Below, in pieces: positions 24,690 through 35,184 of a stretch of 64,000 nucleotides of DNA; positions within the stretch are counted from its first letter, which is position 1; the number at the start of each line of letters is the position of its first letter. The notes beneath the pieces are model-generated. The model was not told where the DNA came from. It saw only the letters and a program-made list of their open reading frames with translations, and did not search any database. Source of the stretch: Ceriagrion tenellum (lineage: Eukaryota; Arthropoda; Insecta; Odonata; Coenagrionidae); contig OY720634.1 in assembly GCA_963169105.1 (NCBI GenBank), positions 118,208,430-118,272,429 of the forward strand. Reading direction: 5' to 3'. Position numbers and translations under genes: made by a program.

Positions 24690-24925
24690 GCCTCTTATGT
24701 CAACTAAGTAGCAACTTGTCCTTTGATCTCGTCGTCACTGTTGAACCTCTTGCCTCCAATGCACGTTTCCAGGTGAAGTCACTAAGAGCGAGGTCCGGGC
24801 TGTATGGAGGGTGGTTGAAGTGCTCCTTACCGAAGTTCTGTGAAAGTTGCTGTGCCCCAGAAAGGGTGGGTATTGTCATGGATCAAAACAATGCCGCTGG
24901 TGAGCACCCCTCGGCAGCGGGATTT
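24690..24925 (-). pseudogene. older mariner-like transposase fragment
   Basis: The minus strand encodes, across frame changes, SGIVLIHDNTHPFWG (second catalytic Asp region) and HFNHPPYSPDLALSDF (third Asp region), followed by degraded sequence. It differs clearly from the mariner at 22850-24153, so it is a separate, much older element. The 110-codon plus-strand frame from 24716 is its antisense shadow. No terminal repeats were found. Confidence 0.75.
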
Positions 24926-26664
24926 TCAATTTCAATTGCAATCTCATACAAACTCCTCGAAGCGTACGCAAAAATCAGCATACCCATAATGAACTCTTTT
25001 TCAGCAGTCCAGTGTAAGTACCGCGCATGCGCGAAACTGCGATCGTAGCGCAGTGGTGATAAGAAATACAAACGGAACTTTCTTTCCGGATGTATATACC
25101 TTGTATTAATAACAAGTACACATATGCAAAGTTTCACAGAAATCTGTACATAAACGAATAACGCTCGAACCATTTTAATAGGATGATATCATCGAGCCAG
25201 TTTACCGCACTCCGTAAGCTTAAGTAAGCTTTGCATGGCAAAGCAATCGGAGCAATGTCAAAAAGCTTCATTATTTATGGAAAGGTATAATTACAGCAGT
25301 TGAGGATTAATATGCCAAAATTTACAATGCCGAGTGCTAAATTCAAAGGATGTCAGCCTCAAATATTTCGAACGTGTATGGTTGATTTTGCAGACAAAAG
25401 AAGAAATTCAATGTTTCCAGCACCCAAGAAATCTGACCATCGAGTTTTTTTTTAAATAACTCTCCTTGTTTCTGACACAATTACTGCTTGGGTAAAGTAT
25501 GTAATTATTGACTCCAACAATGTTCCGCGCAGTAGAATATCAATTTATTTGTGAGGAATCCTCGTTAATATTTGTATTCTAGAAGAGAGTTTAAAATGCG
25601 GCAAGACAAGTTTGTGATTGAAGAATGCTTCGAAGCAAGCCAGGACTACAAGCATGAAATATATCGAGTAAGACTTGAAGGTTGACAAAAAACTTTTTCT
25701 ATATAGCCGTGATTGGATATTTTACCTTCTCGTCTCTTTATTCATTCTCACCGTATTAGTACCCAGCTTATGAAAGAAACTTAATAGTACAAGACACAAG
25801 ATGAAATTAAGTTTACGTTTCTAGTGCTAATGAGGAAATATTAAATGAGTTCCTATTAGGGTATTAAGACGCTAAAATGATAACAAGCTTCGGAATGCCA
25901 GAGGGACGTTATAATGTTTTCCTCAATGAATAAAATATCTTCCTGCATACGTAAACTTCCTCTGGTGACTCGATCGCTCATATAAGCAGGAAAATTTTTA
26001 TCTTTTGTCTGTGCGGGGCTCATTAGAATTTTAATGGAATGGTAAGGGGAGAGGGGGGCGCGAAGGGTGGGCTTGAAAACAGGAAGTGCATACTTCGCGA
26101 CCGGGTCTCGGGTCTTACCCCCCACCCCGGTGGGGGGTAAGACCCGAGGACTTATGAGACCGTCAACGACGAAGACGTTTTGAAACAATAAATTTTTTAT
26201 CTTGCTGAGTCATGTCCACTATCTGGTTCGAACAATCAGCCGGGTCACCGGGTAAGTAGACAGAGCCGAACGTCAGCCATGGGTCAGGGTTGGTTGTTAC
26301 GCATGGACAACTTAACTCTTTAATATTATAATTAAAATTAGAGATAGGATATTTAGACAGCGAAAACAGAAAGCGCATGCAGTAGGGATTGGCCGTATCA
26401 TAGTAAGTCCTCGACTCGAAGATTGCTTTGCAGCCGTTCTCCAATCAACTCTCCTCTCAGATAACCGATGCACTTCGTAGTGCATAAATACCAGGTGACT
26501 GAGCTTCAATCGACAACAAATTTGTATTTAAATAATTAAACAATCATACATTGTTTTACAAACAAATACAAATAGAGATTATAAATTATTGTAAAATTTA
26601 ATAAATTGGTAAATATTCGTGAAACAGGTCCATGAATATTTCTCTCACACTCGATTCCCACACG
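24926..26664. other. no recognisable gene; GC-rich hairpin at 26107-26148
   Basis: No gene or bounded mobile element can be supported. The only structured site is the hairpin annotated separately. Confidence 0.5.
26107..26148. repeat. GC-rich hairpin
   Basis: Two exact 20-bp arms (26107-26126 beginning CTCGGGTCTTACC, and 26129-26148) with a 2-base loop, in otherwise AT-rich DNA. Confidence 0.95.
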
Positions 26665-27176
26665 TTCTAAAGACTCGAGCTTGAATACGCTGTGAGCATT
26701 TGGGACGTTGGCCATAAAGATTTAACCAAAAAATTAATACAATGCAAAGAAAAGCAGCGCGCTTCGTTAAAAACTGCTATGAACGTACATACAGTGTCTC
26801 ACAACTTTTAGAAGGATTAAGGTGGGAGCCCCTAGAGACTCGGAGGCTACACGATAGGCTTAGATTGCTTGAGATATTTAAAACTGGTGTGTTTCACAGC
26901 GATACAGAGTATTATCGTGACGCCTCACGACATCTCAAGGTCTGACAGAAGTGCATATATAAGAGGGATACACTGCCGAACAGATAGATACAAAAACTCG
27001 TTCCTTCCGCGCACAATAATTGACCACAATAAAAACTGCACTTCATTTAATACACTCCAATAACATATGTCACCATTTCATCCCCAAAAAACTTACACTT
27101 TTACAGGGCTGGTGACCTAACACCCCCTGCCACACGCCCATGCGGTAACTCGCAGGGTGGTATGTAGATGTAGACG
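26665..27176 (+). mobile_element. LINE 3' end, family A
   Basis: The copy covers the last part of a non-LTR reverse-transcriptase protein: GHKDLTKKLI, QRKAARFVKNCY, SVSQLLEGLRWEPLETRRL, then after a frameshift CRTDRYKNSFLPRTIIDHNK. A 3' UTR follows, ending CACCCCCTGCCACACGCCCA..GGGTGGTATGTAGATGTAGA. The frame starting at 26742 is the intact part. The same arrangement recurs at 34100-34824 and 48318-49002. Confidence 0.85.
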
Positions 27177-27241
27177 TAAAGACGTATTTTATACCTCGTT
27201 TTAAACCATTGACTTTTCATTTCCCATACATAAGATTAATG

Positions 27242-27291
27242 GAGTAATTATCCTATATATATATATATCTATATATTTAGGATAATTACTC
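27242..27291. repeat. short AT-rich hairpin
   Basis: Exact 14-bp arms (GAGTAATTATCCTA at 27242-27255; complement at 27278-27291) around a TA-repeat loop, with more TA repeats to the right. Confidence 0.85.
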
Positions 27292-27680
27292 TATATATAT
27301 ATATTATACCTATCTTTCCTTGCTTCCAAGGTAGTGTTATTGGTTGAGCTGTTAATAGATTCTTCTTCTGGTAAAAATTCTCTCTGGGGTTGAACTGCCC
27401 TATTCGTTCTATCGGTCAGTTCATTCAACTGTTTTCAAGACATGCCTCCTAATGCCATGCATGAGTTGGTATCTGTTAGTAGACTCTCCTATTGATAGAC
27501 AGCCTTCCTTGCTGGGGCTACTCTGCTCACAATGTCTGTCTCGTTTCTTCCGAAACTGGTGATCCAACTTCTCGGATGGAAAAATTCTTCCACTTGCTCT
27601 AGTTTCTCCTGCCAATAACCTATGATATATTGGCGGTTTCAGGGGTAACTTAGAGGAATTTGTTAACATTACAATGACAA

Positions 27681-27922
27681 CCGGTAACTTTGTGATTCCA
27701 CATAGCTTTCTTTGGAATGACCCGGGTTACGACGTGCGACAACATCTTACAGTAAAGACTACACAACATCCATCAATATATATACACAGTCAGTCAGGGG
27801 CAGGGACGTGGGAAGGGCGGGTAGAGGTAACGTTAGAGGTTAGAGATGTGATCTTCACCTGAAGATGACTTTGGACATCGTCAACCGAGTTGTTCCAAAC
27901 AAAGATATGTGGAACCACAAAG
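27681..27922. mobile_element. palindromic element with CCTG..GATGAC core
   Basis: Imperfect inverted arms (27687-27737, AACTTTGTGATTCCACAT..; 27875-27922 reversed) enclose a core CCTGAAGATGAC...GTCAACC at 27858-27887. The arm sequence recurs at 38515-38582 and 40961-41039. The right edge abuts the tail of an inverted LINE copy. There is no coding capacity. Confidence 0.6.
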
Positions 27923-28632
27923 TCACATCTACATCTACACATTACCCTGCAGGCCACCACAAGGGTTTTTGGTAGGGGGTGACTTACACCAACATGAACT
28001 ACACTGAAGAAATTTATTTTCACCAACATGAACCACATAATGAATATGCTACGAATGCTACAGAAACTACTAAAATAATAAACTCCACTTTCTCCGGCGA
28101 GATGTTGTAGAACAGCATATTGAACAATGATACTCAAACGATATCGTACTGTCTACCAAATTTATGTCAAACTCTTACAACACGCGTTTCAACTGTCTAG
28201 CAGTCATCAGAGTCTTACCTGATGATGACTGCTAGACAGTTGAAACACGTGTTGTAAGAGTTTGACATAAATTTGGTAGACAGTAGGATATCGTTTGGGT
28301 ATCATTGTTACTAAAATAATTTATAATGTAACTACGTAAACGTGACACAAGAGTCATGCAGGGAACATGCAAAACATCTAGTAAGCACTACTCGGCAGAT
28401 TTATAAACATGCATTTGGGTGCATATGAATGAACCAGCTACACTACCTGTCAACTAACCTACTTCAAAAGTCTCAACGCAGCCATTATGGTCTCTTATCG
28501 ATCGCAGGAAAAACGACATTTTAAACCTTCCTGTTCTACAATCTATTCCCCTTATTTTATTCTCATTATCTGTTCTACCGTAGCATTTTGGAGTTCGTAA
28601 GATATTGATAACTTCCTCTTACAATAAATCGG
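27923..28632 (-). mobile_element. LINE 3' end, inverted, split by an insertion
   Basis: Read on the minus strand this has the reverse-transcriptase end (NKIRGIDCRTGRFKMSFFL-like), the 3' UTR seen at 7921-8150, the CACCCCCTACCAAAAACCC terminal block and a GTAGATGTAGATGTG tail. It is interrupted at 28080-28308 by a palindromic insert flanked by a 12-bp duplication. Joining the two sides restores the UTR order seen in the 7795-8226 copy. Confidence 0.85.
28080..28308. mobile_element. palindromic insert with 12-bp target duplication
   Basis: This 229-bp insert lies inside the LINE 3' UTR. TACTAAAATAAT occurs on both sides (28068-28079 and 28309-28320) but once in the uninterrupted relative, so it is a target-site duplication. 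From 28123 to 28309 the insert is a near-perfect inverted repeat with a small loop near 28211-28217. The right arm holds CCTGATGATGAC...GTTGAAACACG (28218-28248). There is no open frame. A 12-bp duplication of this kind fits a retroelement rather than a common cut-and-paste family. Confidence 0.8.
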
Positions 28633-28658
28633 TGTGGAATTAACTTAAAAGATTGAGT

Positions 28659-28930
28659 CTACATCTACTCTACATCTACGTCATACCCTGCAAGCCACCC
28701 AAAGGGTGTGTGGCAGGGGGTGCTTCCACACCAGGCATGCATGAATGATACGGTAGAACACCGAAATTACATTGAAACCTGCGTACCACACATGCGACTG
28801 CTTTTCAACAGACGGTCTGAAAGCTATTCCCATCCTAGTTTTTGCAAAAGGTCATTATCACTAACGAGACTATCATAACGGCCTTTCACGTATCTTGCTG
28901 ATCTTCTCTCCACGCGTTCTAACCACTGAA
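28659..28930 (-). mobile_element. LINE 3' end, family B, inverted
   Basis: The minus strand starts ERVERRSARYVKGRYDS, matching QRRSARFVKGRYDN of the copy at 44095-44724. It passes through a degraded LGWE segment, then skips to the terminal block CACCCCCTGCCACACACCCT and the GTAGATGTAGA tail. An internal deletion removed most of the C-terminal codons and UTR. Confidence 0.75.
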
Positions 28931-30944
28931 AATTATTCAACCACTTTTGTCATCATCAATATTATTGTCTTATGATAATTCCGTGATATCGATTTATTAC
29001 AAAAACCAATGATTCGGTTTTCTTTACATTACTTATTCTTCATGATGTACTTCTTCGTCTTTGTTTACAAGCAGTTTGGCAATCTCTTGAGTTCGTCTTT
29101 CTTTCAGGATAGAATTGCAATGGATTCTACATAGGGTAGCCTCCTGATACAACGATTAGGCGCAACGAATGATTTAAAAAAATATATTTAAAATTTGCAA
29201 GATTGAGAATACGCCAGACAGAGAGGGTGGCGTGCTTCTATGATAACGCTGTCAAGGTAGTGATGCTACTACATATCGCTTTAAACTAAAGCAGTCTTCA
29301 GTCTATTGAGCCTAATTTATTACTTTACCAGCAGCAGTAAAAGAAAGCCTCCAAAAGCAGTTAATGGGTTAATCCAAAGAGCGCCAGAAACAGCACCTAT
29401 CCTATGTCCTTATTCCACCCGACATAAATATACATTTTAGTCCTCCATACCCTACGGCCTCTCTCTGTATTCTTCAGTTCATAATTCGACCCATCGCTTT
29501 ATTTATTGAGATTGATTAACCGCTTTTTTCGAAAATTTTAAAAGATGATGCTTGCTCCAATCAAGAGATTAAGCCTTTACGTTTTATGCCTTTATGGCAG
29601 GAAATTAATTTATTCTATTTTCCGGCTCAAAATTGAATTGCTCTTTTGATCAGCCTGATGGAGTTGATGGTTCCGACGCGCCGCTGCTTGTTTCAGGAGT
29701 TAACCCAGCGGAAGAGAATACACCATATGACTGTATCACTCGGCACGTGTCGGCACAAAAATTCGCCGCTCTCAATGGAGGCGAAAATGCGTTCAATGGA
29801 ATGGGCTCGAAGGACGTGAATAACCGACACTCGTCCATCATGCGGGTCGGCGAAAAACCAAGGAGGGGTGAAAAGGAAAAGGAGCTATAAATTGCACGGT
29901 CAACTATTTAATGATAGACGGAGTGGTTCTATGACGTTACACTTCTCAACCAATCGCACGCAGATTATGAGGGTGGCGTGACGTGGCGACAAGGACTGAC
30001 CCACAGCGTTATATGGCCCATGGGGGCCATAGGGGGAGGGAACGATTGGGAGTTTACAGAGGGTTATCACTTTCCAAAAGGTTCTCAGTAGACGTATGAA
30101 CAGCAGACCCACTCTTCCTAAGGCGATGTGATGTTATATGTCATACAGCAGTAGGTGACCAATGACAATTTCATTATTCCTTTCCAGGGTGAAGAATTTT
30201 TAAACACTTTTAAACTATAAAAAAACTAGTGTGAAATACAAACACGGCAAGGGTTAAAACGTTTAAACACCATCTCCACCGAGTTTGTTTTTCCTCATTA
30301 ATGTTTTTGAGATGATTAAAACGTGTAATTTAATTACGCACTGTGTAATACCACACAATCTAAGAGAATAATGTGTCATTTATTTCTTTTATTTTTCACT
30401 CTCATTTGAACTGAAGTGAAGCACGATATATGCACCAATTATAGCCTAAGAACGATTTTTATAAAATGATTGATTCGTAAAAACGTAAATACGAGTCAAA
30501 TATATTTGGATGTTTTTGGCAGCATTTCGATATAGATAGGCTCGATAGGTACATCGAATCGCGTAGTGCAAATAAAGAAGTACGCTTAAATAATTCAATT
30601 CACCGTGTAAGCGCTATCTAGGTATTCTGAAGGTCTAAGATGGTATTAAATCGATGACAAATTTTCAGGAGTACACAGATGAATTCTGAGCAATGATCAG
30701 TCCATAACCAATTAAACGATGTTTCAGACTTGGTGCGATGTTGACCCGCGTCTAAACCTACACGCCCATGTTATCTGCAAATGCAAAGAGTTGCCTGACC
30801 GCAATAAATTGCGCAAATTTTGTTCATAATTGTCTTTTATTTGACGTGAATTTTTAATTGAATGCATGAGCTCAGAGCTAGATTTCAGGGCACTGGTAAA
30901 TGCTCTTGTAGTTTTGAGAGACGCTTCCCGTGAGTCACTTCACT
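28931..30944. other. no recognisable gene
   Basis: AT-rich DNA. A GC-richer patch at 29640-30060 contains an 85-codon plus-strand frame (29633-29890) without recognisable domains. I could not support an exon there. Confidence 0.5.
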
Positions 30945-30952
30945 GTTTATTC

Positions 30953-31335
30953 TAGTCTTGTGCGATGAGTCGATGAATTCACCGACGTCCATGAATTCAC
31001 CGACGTCGATGAGTCAATGAATTAACTGACGTCAATGAGTTGATAAATGAACTCACGTCAATGAGTCGATGAATTCACCGATGTAGATGAGTAAATGAAT
31101 CCATCCCCATTAGATGATAATTATTTGTGTTGTATCGCCCGCCCGTGCCATTCCCTACCTTTCCGTCGGCGATGAATGAATTCATCGTCTTATCGAGGTC
31201 GGTGAGTTCATCGACTCATCGACGGCGATGGATTCATCGACTCATCGTCGTCGATGACAATCATCGAAACCGAATTATCTCGAGGATTTTTTTCATCGCC
31301 CATCTATGGGCAAATTCGTTCATCGCACAAGCCTA
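30953..31335. mobile_element. hAT-like MITE
   Basis: This 383-bp non-coding element has terminal inverted repeats TAGTCTTGTGCGATGA (left) and TAGGCTTGTGCGATGA (right, read inward), with one mismatch. It is flanked by an exact 8-bp duplication GTTTATTC (30945-30952 and 31336-31343). An 8-bp duplication and TA-starting repeats are the hallmark of hAT-superfamily elements. The interior has several degenerate GATGAGTCGATGAATTCACC-type units in both orientations, which may be subterminal transposase-binding repeats. Confidence 0.92.
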
Positions 31336-31343
31336 GTTTATTC

Positions 31344-33224
31344 CCCTCATAAGTCAGTGCACCTTTTCTGATTGATTCTTAATCGTTTCTCGAAATAACA
31401 TATAATAGTCTGTTATTTCTCCAAATTACTTAAACTGCACTCCTTCATTCACAGTTCGAGGTTTTTGATGTGAATTAATTTAGCAGCATTCAATTCTTCA
31501 CTTTTATCGCAGTACCTGAATTGATGATTTCTGCTTAGAGCGGATAGTATATTCCATTCTCAGCTCGGGGCTTACTGTTGGCATTACTTTGTAGATCAAA
31601 ACTATTCAAGCCATTCATTCGACCCATATCTAGATTAAAATCTTCGTTGATATGGCATCCGAGTTCCTTAACACGTTTTGTGTGGACCACGTCCATTGAC
31701 TCGAATTGAGGAATTTTATATTATTGCTATCCAGCTAACGGTATAGCAATGATATAAAATTCCGAATTTTGGTGCCTTACTCCCCTAAGAAATCCGCAGT
31801 CAAAGTGAGTTAGTTACACGGCCTTCATTTGCTACGCATAGTCAGATCCTCTCCGTATCATTCATTATATATGATGCAAAAGTAGCCTTTGTGTTTTTAG
31901 TAACTCACAATCACCGAGTATTTCATGTACGTTTATGGATACAGTGCATTGCCATTGATACTGCCGGCCACGATCGATGAAATGTCTTCTCATCGAATGA
32001 GAATCCGGATTTTCTCCGGCATTCTATAACCTGTCTCTCATTTCCAATTGCCGTGTAATATCTCGTCTAGATATGAGCGTCTTGAGGTGGGCTTGAACGC
32101 CAACTTAGAAGACACGCAGCAAAGTGAGGCAAGACATGGAAAAGGTTGTCACGAAAATCTTATCGGAGACACAAGTCTTGCGCAAAAACTTATGTTGGAA
32201 TACATGTTCCGGCCATAGGATACAATTCAAACGAAATATCTTTAAAAATAACTTTTCTAGACCGGGTCTCGAAACCGGATGACTTGTTATGATCCATCTC
32301 GGGTTCGTGTCCCGATCAAGGCAAAACATTTTTACTCAGCGTAATTCCGCACTTTTGCGCACCTATTGGTGACTTCGTAAAGGTGATATCGTGGCTAGTC
32401 CCGGAGTCCTCTAAATTTGTGAATATTTCAATTTAGGTCAAACCCGATCTCTTTTCTGAAATTGCCGAATCAAAATCATTTTGGAAATCTCGACATACTA
32501 CGAATATTTATACAGTGGGTACAAAATCAAGGCTTTTACTCCCGAATGGGCAACTGAAGAGTCTATTTAAAAAAAGTATTTATCTTCCGTAAACGATTGG
32601 AGATAGTGATGAAAGTGTAAAATGAACATAATTAGCGAGTAAATTTATAGTTCAAGATCAATCGCAGCAGCTAACGAATTCCACGAGCTATTATATTCTA
32701 CCCTCAATTATAGTTTAGCTACCGCTAAGACATGGTAAAAGGGTTGTGCGACAAGCAGCCAAATTGAAATTTAAAAAAACACCCTTTGCAATGATTGTTC
32801 TCTAGTTAAAAATTCTCTTGAAATTATTGATTGTATTGAAATTGATATTTTAACTGGCTTAAACTCTTGACTATGCATCAAAGGCTCATCTTTTCTTCAC
32901 ATTTCATTCAGAATACCTGCCAACAATTGAAAACGTTTCATAAATCAGTCCGTGAAAAAAAACAGAAACTTTCTTCTTATTATTTCCCATAAAAAATTAT
33001 CATGTACAATAAACTACCTAAGGACTTATGAAAGATTGGGATATGCCATATATATCTTCATTATTATTCATGACAAAGCAAAATATGAAATGACGAAAAA
33101 AACAGAAATGCGCGGGCAAGAGGAAACGTTCAGAATGGTACTTATTGTTGATGAATAAGTTATTTTAGCCAGGCAGGTATAAGATATGACGCTGAAGCTG
33201 AGCAGTATGCAGCCGTTGCAGAAA
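31344..33224. other. no recognisable gene; hairpin at 31710-31763
   Basis: Apart from the annotated inverted repeat, no element or gene is supported. Confidence 0.5.
31710..31763. repeat. hairpin
   Basis: Arms of 21 bp (GGAATTTTATATTATTGCTA.. at 31710-31730; complement at 31743-31763) with one mismatch and a 12-base loop. Confidence 0.9.
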
Positions 33225-33780
33225 TACAACTGAATACACAGGTAAAGAGAAGCGAAATAGTGGTCTGTGGAAGAAATCGCAAATAGAAAGTCACAGTGAG
33301 ACTGAAGCATATTAAAACTGGAACACGCGAGATAGTTTTGCTCTCTTAGATTGGATTTACGACTGGTGGAGAAGGAAAAATAGATGGAGCTAGCAAACAA
33401 CACGAAGCAAATAAGAGAGTCTATCGGAGGAAGAGTTTATTATCAGATGGAAACGAAGGAATAAATAATAACGAGTTACATTGTGGGAAAATTTTGATGG
33501 AACACACACTTAAGAGACAGAGAAAGTTGGGAGTGATAAAGAACAAATATATTTGCAAGAGATGTAAGTGTGATGTTAAATAAATATGATAAAGATAAAA
33601 CGGACGGAGAGTATCACTATTGAGACATCCCAGCGAAGAGTTGGGCAGAAAAGATGTCTGATGAAAATCATAGGAAAAGGAAAGGAAAGATTCATTGGTC
33701 ACATTCTGAGTCATCATTTGAGTATCTTGAAAATAATAACGGAAGATGAATTTGTAAGACTTTCCGAGTAAGACCCATGT
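33225..33780 (+). pseudogene. possible non-LTR retrotransposon relic
   Basis: Plus-strand fragments NTQVKRSEIVVCGRN and, further on, KERFIGHILSHH resemble the TKTKILVCGRE and RRTRWIGH... segments of the relics at 37565-38224 and 13245-13700. They occur in the same order and at a plausible distance, but the stretch between is scrambled by stops. This is a weak call resting on two short matches. Confidence 0.4.
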
Positions 33781-34099
33781 CGGGATTATTCGGGTAATCT
33801 ACCGTTTTAGGTTAGTTTAATTGGATGAGCGTAAATATCCTGCAGAATTGAACAGACCCAAATCTTTATCTCCTTACGCGATTACATTCCTAATCTCAGC
33901 TTACGTCTTTCTTCTTTTCATTCCATTCATATAGTCTATCCTCTTTCTTCCCTTCCCCAACTACTCAGCATTCTCCCCTCTGTCACGGCCTTCGTCATCC
34001 CTTCGTCCCTCATTGCCCGTTCCTACCGACAGCTCCACCTCCTCATCTCCTCCACACTTTTCATCTCCTTGCATACCACATCAATAGTATTACTTCGCA

Positions 34100-34824
34100 A
34101 ATACTCACTTAGTAATTGCACCACAATACGCTTCTTGGGAAAGTCATCGCGCAAATTCCATACCTACGCTGTCGATGGAGTAAACATAAAATCTTCAGAT
34201 ACAGTTAAATATCTTGGAATTACCTTAACTTCTGATACATCGTGTGGAACACACAGACAAAACATATACGGAAAAGCATTAATGAAACTAGATTTTGTTA
34301 AGAGTATAACAGGAAGGTCCTCGGATGAAAAAGTAAATGAGAGATGATACTTCGCTCTGGTTAGGCCACACCTCAAATACGCCGCAAGCATTTAGGATGC
34401 TGGTCATAAATATTTAACCAAAAAAATTAATAAAATACAAAGAAAAAAGTTAAAAACTGCTACATGCGAAGTAGTGTCTCAAAACGTTTAGAGGGATTAA
34501 GGTGGGAGCCCCTAGAGACTCGGAGGCTAACCGCTTGGCTTAGGTTGCTTGAGAAATTCAGAACTGGTGTGTTTCAGAGCGACACAGAGAATATTATCAT
34601 GACGCCTCACTACATCTCTAAGTCTGATAGAAGCGAAAAAATAAGAGAGATACATTTCCGAACAGATAGGTACAAAGACTCGTTCTTTCCGCGCACAATA
34701 AACGACTACAATAAAAACTAAGCTCATCAAATACACTCCCATAATACACGTCACAATTTGATGTCCTAACACCCCCTGCCACGCGCCCATGCGGAGGCTC
34801 GCAGGGTAGTATGTAGACGTACGT
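34100..34824 (+). mobile_element. LINE 3' end, family A, longest copy
   Basis: This copy begins within the reverse-transcriptase thumb: VDGVNIKSSDTVKYLGITLT, then ...KALMKLDFVKSITGRSSDEK (stop at 34347). It continues in other frames through DAGHKYLTKKI and, in the frame 34464-34721, SVSKRLEGLRWEPLETRRL and FRTDRYKDSFFPRTINDYNK. It ends with CACCCCCTGCCACGCGCCC and a GTAGTATGTAGACGTACG tail. The catalytic YADD box is not present. Stops and a short deletion before SVSK make it a dead copy. Confidence 0.85.
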
Positions 34825-34990
34825 CAATTATTCCCTCGTTCGTCTTCCTTTCCCTCCACTGCACTTTCTCCATTATCCTGTAAACTCTATGGTGGGATGC
34901 GCAAGGCAAATTATACTGAATATAGGTATAAAAAGAATAAAGGGAGAACTAAGCGATTAGCTGAACGGAATAAGGTAGATGTTTTAAAGT

Positions 34991-35179
34991 GTGCTTTCGA
35001 TTTGCGGCTATAGCCGGCGACAGGCGGCGATCGCCACGTCGCGGTGATTTCGATTTAGCGGAATAGCCGTCTATCGCCAGCTATCGGTGGCTCTCCGCTA
35101 TGAGAGCCGAACAAAGCAAGATCGATTTGCGTAACCGCCGTCTATCGCCGGTGATCGCCGTTCTAAATCGAAAGCACCC
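34991..35179. mobile_element. GC-rich MITE
   Basis: Inverted termini GTGCTTTCGATTT (34991-35003) and its complement (35165-35177) enclose a GC-rich interior with repeated GGCGATCGCC / CTATCGCC modules in both orientations. AAAGT flanks both sides (34986-34990 and 35180-35184) and may be a 5-bp duplication, although the last two bases of the right terminus do not mirror the left. It is non-coding and compositionally unlike its surroundings. Confidence 0.7.
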
Positions 35180-35184
35180 AAAGT

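Noticed and set aside
24716..25048. 110-codon plus-strand frame
   Set aside because: Its first half is antisense of a mariner-like transposase fragment.
30961..31320. CRISPR-like or satellite array of GATGAGTCGATGAATTC units
   Set aside because: The units are irregular, in both orientations, and lie wholly inside an hAT-like MITE with its own target duplication.
32265..32325. tRNA-like B box GGGTTCGTGTCCC
   Set aside because: No convincing A box at the right spacing, no repeat partner in the window, and no acceptor stem pairing.
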